A DNA stretch of 64,000 nt, taken from NCBI GenBank assembly GCA_022702705.1, contig CM040423.1, positions 118,105,738 through 118,169,737 on the forward strand, written 5' to 3'. Origin of the DNA: Papilionanthe hookeriana x Papilionanthe teres. Lineage: Eukaryota; Streptophyta; Magnoliopsida; Asparagales; Orchidaceae. Every line of letters starts with the position of its first letter. Positions within the stretch are counted from its first letter, which is position 1. The notes under the pieces were generated by a model that was not told where the DNA came from, searched no databases, and worked only from the letters and a program-made list of their open reading frames with translations. Both the position numbers and the translations under genes were made by a program. Of the stretch, positions 56,198-64,000 are shown in pieces.

Positions 56198-56199
<2 letters not shown>

Positions 56200-56302
56200 A
56201 GTGCATGAAGAAATTAAGAGGTATGGGGGATTATTAATAGTGAGTAATAGATCCTAGATGAGCAGCTGAGAGGAATAATTTGGGAGGTGCATGTGCCATA
56301 GC

Positions 56303-56310
56303 TCTATATA
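56303..56310 (-). promoter_or_regulatory. TATA-like box upstream of the possible short gene
   Basis: GGCTATATAGAGC on the minus strand, about 140 bp before the (CT)n leader. Weak evidence alone. Confidence 0.35.
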
Positions 56311-59300
56311 GCCGTGGTTACGTATCGCAATCCATGGCTCTCAAAAATCCTCCAGTTCCTTAAATTACTCCTGACCAATGTACCTAGCCAGTTACCACTG
56401 GTGTTCATTGCACGCAGAAACGTTAAAGATGAGAGAGACCTAAGACTTTCCGAATAAGGTAAAAGTTGAGGGAGTGTGATAGACCTAGGACATGAACGGA
56501 GAAGGAAAGTGGAAACTGTTCCTCGGTCCTACTGCTGTGATCCTTTATAGACCCTAAGCTGTGGGAGAGGATTTATTGCGTCCGGCACAAGCTTTTGCAA
56601 CAGTACAGAGGAGACTAGGATTTGACAGGCTCGAATCGACCAAATCCTATTCTTGAACTGCAGCAACTTCTATCCAACATCCTGAATGGTTTTTAAGTGT
56701 TAGCAAATTTAATTACAGTAATTTGTACTACTTCGATTAAAACTATTGCTATGTAAATGCTCCTTTGTTCTATGAAATCGGCCAGCCTTTTCCAACACAG
56801 TCAGCAATGGGAGCATTCACACAGTGTCCTCGACCAAAGGTTGTGTTAGGATCCACGTGCCGACCCGATTGTTTGCATATTGAGAAAAGTTCTTTATTTT
56901 TGCATGAAAGACCAGAAATTTTATACCACTTTTATTTTGCAAATTTGTTTGTCTTAAATGTGAAAAAAATTTAATAGTTCGCTGTTATATAATAAAATCA
57001 CGATGTATAGGATATTTTGCATATTTGCAGCACTTTGAAAAAAATATAAATTTGTATTTATAGCGTGCATTTAAGAAAGAAACATTTGGGACGAGTTGAA
57101 TATTTTGCATTTTCGCACGGGCAATTGTATTTAGTGCTCACATTTAATTTTGATGTTTGCAAACTAACAAATTTCAAGCCAATACGTTAATAATATGTAA
57201 AATAATAATTACCCAGATAATTTGGTTAGCTATTTATTTGTGAATTAATTAACAGCTTATTGATTTAAAATATATTTAGGACAATTTTTTATATTCTTTT
57301 ATGTTTTTATTTATTTTGTTATTTGTAAATATATTTGCTTAGTTTTTTTTTCTTTTTGAATCATCTCAAAATATTTTAAGAAAAGGTAAAAATAATTTTA
57401 ATAGTTTATGTATTTTAAAAAATTAAAAATATATTTTTTAAGAATTAAAAAAAGTGATTCCAAACTTTTTAATTATAAATTTATTTATATTTTCATCATG
57501 AGTAGGGCTAGACAGCTCACGTTGAAAAAGTCCCTTTGAGTCGGCTTAATTTGACGTTGATGGGCCTCACAATCGACGGTACAATGTGAAGTAGGATTTA
57601 CTTTTTGATGGAATGGACAAGCGATCGGACAAGGAAAGAGAAAAAGGAGAAATTTCGATTGGCCAAATGTCTACAACTTGGAATCCATGATACACATGCT
57701 TTTGTTTTCCGCACTTATTGTCACTGCAAAAAGTTTGACTAGATGGCCATCACAATGGCAGCCTACTATATTGTCCCTTAAAATTTTTTTAATCACTAAT
57801 GATCAAAATTAAAGAAAATATGATGATGAACCATCCTCGTGAAAAACAATAAGGTATCATGAATTCGATTGAAGGCCACTCTGGTGAATGATAGCCAGTT
57901 CAGGCTACTGATAGCAAATTTGATTGATCAAAATCCACCCACCATACCAAAGGACTCCCAGCAAAAAAATAAAATAAAATGGTCATACGGCCAAAGGGCC
58001 ACCAAGGCCAATCGAAGATAGGCATCCAAGTCAATCACTTCAAAAAAAATATTCGGACAAAGCTCTAGCACCACTAATAACCTAACAAGTATCAACACAA
58101 AGCTCTCTCAATAGCTCCACCAAAAAATCTCAAAAATCACTAAGGAACAATAATAACGCAACCAGATCAGACGCTTGAAAAGCCACAACCATCGCACTCA
58201 AGAACTAACCAATTTCTTATAATGAAAGCTAACTGCTGCCCAGACCAAAGTTGGCCAAAACCAGCTTAGTGGGCTGACCTAAGGACTTGCCGACAAAAGG
58301 GTCCAACCAAGCAAAAAGAACATAATGCCATGTACAATCTCTCTAAAGCAGGGGCAAAACATGTAATTTCACATTTTGTCCCTAGAGGAACCAGATCATG
58401 GATTAAGGTCTTCAGGGTTCTTCTTTCTAGACCCTTCATCTGTAGGGATTCTCTCTCCCCTTTCTTTTGTAACTACTACTTTTAATATATAAAATGGGTC
58501 ACAGAGACCAGAAATACCATAATTTGTCCTAAATGGACAAGTCACTCCGTAATTTCTACTTCTCTCTCACCGCCTCTCTCTTCCTCTCACTCATAGTTCC
58601 TACCGCTCAATACTTGGTGATGCATCATATGAAAAATATGGATTAAACAATATTCAATGCTTAATTTGTACTGATGTAACACTAAATAGATGAGGCTTGT
58701 AGGGTAGAAGATGATTTAAAACATATATCAATAACTGAGAAGAAGTCTCACACCCTTCCTCACCCCAAGGATATACATTCTAATTTACTAGTTTATGTAG
58801 GTTATGCCCAGAATAAGGTTACATAAGTGGTTATGAAGAAACAAAAACCAAACTATAGAAAATAAAATTCTCTGTGTGTAGATGTATTTAGTGATGTCAA
58901 AGATTTATTGAACGAATTAATAAAAGTATACCTATTTTGTTGAATTTATTTACTAAAATGACTTACTGAGCTAAACTAGAATTTCATAATTTTGTAACTC
59001 TTAAAAAGGTTGTGAACTTCTTGAAGATTTGGGAATGATTAAAAAACTTTTTCCTTGAGCTTATTTTAAGTTTTAAGAGATTAACATTTTGAGCTCAATT
59101 AATTAATATAGAAAATCATTTTTCATGATTATATTAAATTTTAAAAGCTTGTAAATCTTCAATTACTTTTAATTAAAGTAAAAAAAAAAGATTTTTTTGA
59201 AAGAGAATCCTTATATTTTAAAAGTATTTCATTTTGAGCATATTTAATTTATTTTACCAATATAATATTTTTATCTTTATCTTTTATAATTTTAATACTA

Positions 59301-60130
59301 TTGCAGACTTTCACTTTTCTCACTTAAAGTTAGGAGCCTTATTTATTCTCCAATACTTCTCATCCATCAATTAATACCCACAAACATTATCCTATCTATC
59401 GCATATACGTTTAAAGCAGAAAATAAACAGACAAGCAATCTCACATGAATAAAAAGCAGGTAAAAATTAAATCACATAGACATTCATGTAAGTTATCCAC
59501 ATCACATATTTCCACTATTTTCATATGCTTTACATTTACATTGAAAATGGAGAAACATAACGTAAAACACATTAAATAAACTATCCGTAGGGTTTTCATT
59601 AACTTATATATTTATATTATACATGTACAAATAAGAATATGTACATTTGTCAGCTGAAAATACTTTTTAACATCCGTATATATGATCATATATACATACA
59701 TACATATACATATGAATCTTAAAAGTAATTTTAAAATACATACATATATGCATAGTTTTAAAAATATTTTTAAGATATATGCGCGCAGGTGTGTGTGTGT
59801 GTGTGTTAACATATGGATAAATATTGTAGGGGACAACATCCTAGTGAAGAAGAGTTTAAAATTAGTGAATCTAAAACATGGACGAGTATGTTGAAAGTGA
59901 GAGGTTGGGATGATAAAGTTATCTTTTAAAATCTTAGTGAAGGGAACATTTCCTTTCGGAAAGATTCTTGGTTTATGGAAGACCTCACTTTTTGGTACTA
60001 GAAAAAATAGGTAATATGAAAAGTGGTCGAATGCTAGATTGGGGATAAATGGAACTAGGAGTTCCTTATAAAGCTTGTGGGAAAAATTTGGCATGCTCTA
60101 TCCCTCAGTGAGCCAATATTCTAGTCATCC
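56311..60130. other. Gene-free stretch
   Basis: No coding homology. A (GT)n run is at 59791-59806. The 160-codon minus ORF at 59612-60094 spans low-complexity TACATA/TGTG repeats at one end and has no motif. At 58400-58500 CTTTTGTAACTACTACTTTT resembles retroelement tails but no element can be bounded. G-run at 60136-60147. Confidence 0.5.
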
Positions 60131-60147
60131 CGAAAGGGGGGGGGGGG

Positions 60148-62450
60148 TAATTATCATTTTGAGCTTTACTTAAGAATTATGTGAGTGGGCCCTTAAAGGC
60201 AAAATTTAACTTGTGGAAGAATTTATCAAATTTTGAGGGGCTTGTAATGTTTCAAAAGGTAGTTTAAGATTAATTATGTTTTCTTTTCTAATTTTCACTA
60301 GTTAATTCCTTTGATTAAGTCTAGCTTACTACTAAGCCCTTAAGATTTATTGGATATTTTTATGTCTCTAGAAAAGAAAATTTTATGACTTTCATGATTA
60401 TGAATCTTATCAAATTATTGATTTATCATTTGAATCATCAAATAAAGGGGAATTAAATTAGTGAAATATTAACTTCCAAAATCAACCCTTACTTTAAGGT
60501 TCTTTTAATTTGATTTTTCTTCCAAATTACAATAATTAAGGAAAATTAAATATTTAATATGACAAATTACAATGAGTTTCTACCATTTGTACCTTAAATT
60601 TTCAATCATTCAACACAATAATTAGGATCAGTTATTATCCTTTTCCTATTTTTGATTAAGCCTAAATATTAATTAAGGCTAAATTTTCCAAAATTATAAT
60701 TTTACCCCTAAGGGCCTTTATCACTTCATAGTTCATTAAATTTAGCTCAAGTGACTTTGAAATTTTTATGTTACCCCACTTATGAGTTTATTAAAATATC
60801 AGAGGAGAAAATATGATTTTTCAGATTTTAATTCAGTTTATATATTTATTTTCATGCAAAAATATAGGTTTTCAATGAAAATTTAATAACGTATTCAAAA
60901 CAAAACATATGACTTTGAAATTTTTATGGGAGGTAAACCTAAACCAAAGGACCACTTGGACCAAATTTCCCAATTTTTTGAGTTTTAATTTAATTATTAA
61001 CATTATTTTAATTTCTTGAGTTTTAATTAATTATAAAATATTTTAAAGGTTGAAAATTCAATTTTATATTTTTCTTAAGTCCCTCTGAGGTCAGGGAACC
61101 CAGAGAAACAAACTTTATATTTTTTTATTTTTATTTTAATTATTAGAATTATTTTAGTGGAAAATTAAGAAAATCCATTTTTAGCCTTTTAAAAATTGAT
61201 TTAAGCCTTTAAAAATTAATATTTTAATTTTAAAATTTTGGAAAATTATGGGAATGGTTCCTAAGTATTAGGAGACCAAAAGTAACAATTTGGTGATTTT
61301 TAATATTTTTGTGATTTTTATTACTATTTAATTATTTAAATATTAAAAAATGATTTAAAATAAAAAATTTGTAAAAAATCTCAATTTTATTTTTAAAAGA
61401 ATCTTCTGATTCCAGAGAACTCCTAAAGCAATTTTACAATTTTGTGAGTTGTGTTTTAATTATTAAAATTAGTTTAATTTTCAAAATTATCATTTCACTT
61501 AGAAAATTACTTAGAAAATTACTTTAGGGACCAAATGAACTCCAATGTCATGAAATTTTTATGGGAAGTCCTCTAACCTTTAAAATACAGTGGAGAATTG
61601 TTTTTGGGTCATTTTCATTTATTTATCAATTTATTTTTATTTGATATTTAAGCCTTAATTATCATAGAGTTATTTTCATTGAATTAAATCAAGTTTATAT
61701 TTTTCCTAGGGTCCTCTGGTCAAAAGGAACATACCTTGATTTTTATGAATTTTTATAATCATCATGCTAATTATTCAGATTAATTTATGAAAACTGATAC
61801 CTAAAATTAAAAAATATAGAACTTTTCATAGAGGTCTCCTCTGACTTTGGAAAAATCAGGGAAAATCCCCCATGATAGAGGCTATAACATACCAAAATAT
61901 TAGGCCATGGTAAAATGTCTACATGCATGGAGAATTAAAAGACTACAAAGGGTATTTAATTAATTAAAAATCATAAATGCATCAAATAAATTTCAAACCA
62001 TTTCCAAATTATTCTCCTCTATTCACTGAGCAAGAGGGTATTTTTATTTTATTTTTATGATATTTCTATACCATGTTATGAATTTTTAAAGTTCACTGAA
62101 TTAACTACTTTAAAGTTGAAACTTGAAAACCTCCTTACTTTATAGATTTATATTAGCTTTATAATTCATCATAAAGTCACAATCCTTTTTTCTCACATAA
62201 TTCTTTAAGTCTCCTAACATTTCAAAAGTACAGTTTTCTTTACTTTAAATAGTCAACTATAGTCCAATCCTCTTATACTAAATATCTTAACTCTCTAAAG
62301 TTAACCTTTATTACTAAAATCTTTCATTCAAATCTACCATAATATTTAAATGAAATCAAACATTTAGTTATCTAAAGTTAGGTTCAACCACTAAAAGTTA
62401 TGTTAATAATTTTTGAAAATATATTAAATGAGAATAAATAAGAGTTAATA
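60148..62450 (-). other. AT-rich LTR/UTR-like region below Transposase_32-like copy 3
   Basis: No ORFs. Decayed repetitive words recur (GAAATTTTTATG(G/T) at about 60750, 60920 and 61550; TTTTAATTATTA(A/G)(A/C)ATTA at 60980, 61135 and 61455; AGTCCTCT.....AA near 61570 and 61710). The composition resembles the AT-rich middles of LTRs A and B. Lying just beyond a PPT-like tract, it may be a 3' LTR, but no terminus is found. Confidence 0.35.
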
Positions 62451-62451
62451 T

Positions 62452-62463
62452 TCTACCCTCCCC
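62452..62463 (-). other. PPT-like tract below copy 3
   Basis: AAGTTTGGGGAGGGTAG on the minus strand, about 390 bp past the gene stop. Copy 1 has AAAGTTTGGGGGGGGAGA in the same position. Confidence 0.4.
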
Positions 62464-62843
62464 AAACTTAAGTTTTTCATTACATATAAATTTGTAAAGG
62501 TAGAGAGTAAAAGAAAACTAACCTTTTTTGTGCTGGGACTTTAAAATCTACTAAAGCTATGCTTGTATTAATCAATAATTTAACCTAGCAGCATGAAACA
62601 ATTAGAAGCAGTGCTATATATAATATTAAAAATTTGTAGGGTGAAGAAATATTAAAGACTTAAACTTTAAACATCCAACATAAGCATCACAATCTTAATC
62701 CAAATCACTAAACAAGCTAACACAAAGTTCATTACATTTTCATTTTTAACACCAATACATTTGCAAGTTACACACATCACATAAAAACAAGTAACTAACA
62801 CATAAAAGTACTTCATAACACAATGAAAATAGAAATCACATAA

Positions 62844-63948
62844 CTACCACTCATCATCAGTAGCTTCCTCAGCTTCATCTGCATGATCAGGTTCGTAAGG
62901 AACATAGTTGGGGCATGTAGAAAATATCACTCCAGTGTCTCCCCTCAAGAACTGACCTGAGCATCATGGTAAACAATGTCATATTCAACTCTCCTCCTCA
63001 TATAATCATCATTTACATCACTTCGAGCCACGAATCCATCAATCCTGCTATGGAGGCTATCAATACTGACACTCTGAATACTCAACTACTTCATAACATC
63101 AGACAAAGAAGGTGCCTCAGAAGTAGATGGTATGTTCTGGTTAGTAGTAGAAATATCAATACTCCTACTTTCTCCTCTCCATCCTACATGAGACTTATAA
63201 GTACGAATATTGACCTTGGTAATAAACCTCAGTGGATGGACTAGCTCCCCAGTACTATCAAGCTTAACTCCAGACTATATACATAATGAATGAATTAGGG
63301 CAGGATGTCCTAATTCACCAGTGGTTTCTCCTCTAGCAATAATCTGAATACTCTTAAAGATAATTGATCCAATATCAAACTATTTCATATCCTGAATGCA
63401 ATAATTAAGAATAGCTCTATTTCTAGTAACTTTTCTATGATGATAAGAAGACAGTAATCTAGCAGAGATGAAATAGTGTCAGGCCTTAGATGCTACATTT
63501 AACTTGGAAGAAGGGAAATTAATCAATTGTCTTTGCTTTATTTTCCATTCCCCTTTTCCTTCAATAAGAAAAGCAATAACTTCATTCAGTCTAGCTTCCA
63601 TAGTACGAAAATTTTCATATTCACAAAATGAAGTTCCCCTTACGTTCCGAGGTAAACTCTACCATTTTTCCACGAACAAGAACATATTTATTTTTTTGTC
63701 CAATGCAGATTTGCATAAAATTCTCCAGCAGTACCCATAATTGCATCAGCAGTAAAATAACAAAATATTTCCCAATTTCGATAAAAAATTAACTCTTCTA
63801 TAGATCCCCCCAAATTTTCAAAATCCCGATCTTGAATAAACTTTTTGTTGTAAAGGGATGAATTGAAAAGAAATTGTGCTTTTAGATTTACAAATCTATC
63901 TTCATCAAAATCTACTTTTCTCTTTCCTCTACTTGTCTTTGGGGCCAT
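62844..63948 (-). pseudogene. Putative plant transposon protein (Transposase_32-like), copy 3
   Basis: The ATG at 63948 gives MAPKTSRGKRKVDFDEDRFV, then ERFENLGGSIEE-like words, FYRNWEIFCYFTADAIMGTA and the core GEFYANL; this part is open for 86 codons. After frame changes the minus strand reads KASDxYYFISARLLSS-like, RVTRNRAILNYCIQ, and a C-terminal segment ending ADEAEEATDDEW with the stop at 62844. The lysine-rich MAPK start, the NWE...C motif and the acidic tail agree with copy 2. It has multiple stops and is not functional. The plus-strand ORF at 62966-63244 is a shadow. Confidence 0.72.
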
Positions 63949-64000
63949 GTGAAATTGTTTAAAAAAATATATGCATGAAAATCTAATAAATTCCAAAATC

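Noticed and set aside
59612..60094. 160-codon minus-strand ORF
   Set aside because: Runs through TACATA and TGTG low-complexity DNA; no domain, biased residues (F, I, Y, T/H repeats). A LINE reverse-transcriptase reading of the plus strand was also considered but no hallmark motif was found.
1..64000. tRNA, rRNA, snRNA or intact host gene
   Set aside because: No cloverleaf B-box words, rRNA blocks or long conserved multi-exon frames were recognised by eye; a tRNAscan/Infernal run would decide.

Overview
The window is plant nuclear DNA from a large, repeat-rich angiosperm genome. It shows AT-rich intergenic sequence, canonical GT/AG introns, TATAAATA promoters, and plant-specific transposon families: Athila/Tat-like Ty3/gypsy, L1 LINEs with DUF4283 ORF1, PIF/Harbinger, CACTA with TNP2, and 'putative plant transposon protein' (Transposase_32-like) genes. 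I see no intact host gene, no rRNA or tRNA gene, and nothing bacterial. The species cannot be named from the sequence. Almost everything is a nested pile of decayed mobile elements.

Layout. 1-1.1 kb: LINE ORF1 fragment (minus), ending at a (TA)n tract. 1.7-18 kb: a minus-strand Athila-like gypsy block (gag, protease, RT, RNase H, integrase, all with stops) with a Transposase_32-like gene at its left end. It is interrupted by a 4.8 kb TG...CA solo LTR ('A', 3920-8722, TSD CGCTC), by a 1.7 kb solo LTR inside integrase ('X1', 10173-11911, TSD TTGTC), and is bounded on the right by a related LTR ('X2'). 18.4-20.3 kb: second LINE fragment (ORF1 plus endonuclease start), again ending at (AT)n. 21.3-22.5 kb: a Harbinger-like element carrying a first exon that resembles a SMARCAL1/ZRANB3-type annealing helicase. 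24-25.1 kb: second Transposase_32-like gene. 26.2-29.8 kb: a Harbinger derivative with a spliced Myb/SANT-like gene, a truncated transposase and a GRF-zinc-finger-like tail. 30.1-39.3 kb: a CACTA TNP2 transposase pseudogene (minus) split by the 6.65 kb solo LTR 'B' (32051-38702, TSD TATAA). 40.5-46.3 kb: a small Harbinger MITE (TSD TTA) split by a third giant LTR 'C'. 47-47.9 kb: a CACTA-type end. 48.3-51.9 kb: third LINE ORF1, split by solo LTR 'X3'. 52-60 kb: mostly featureless AT-rich DNA with one possible short gene behind a (GA)n 5' leader. 60-64 kb: a retroelement-like tail and a third Transposase_32-like gene.

The most unusual object is the A/B/C family. It consists of 4.8-6.7 kb LTR-like units starting TGTTGACCT and carrying dense TTGACC/GGTCAA (W-box-like) arrays, a TATA box, a conserved downstream hairpin and GT...AG intron signals. 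In B there are also several unrelated tandem-repeat arrays. All coordinates of degraded elements are approximate unless a target-site duplication is stated.
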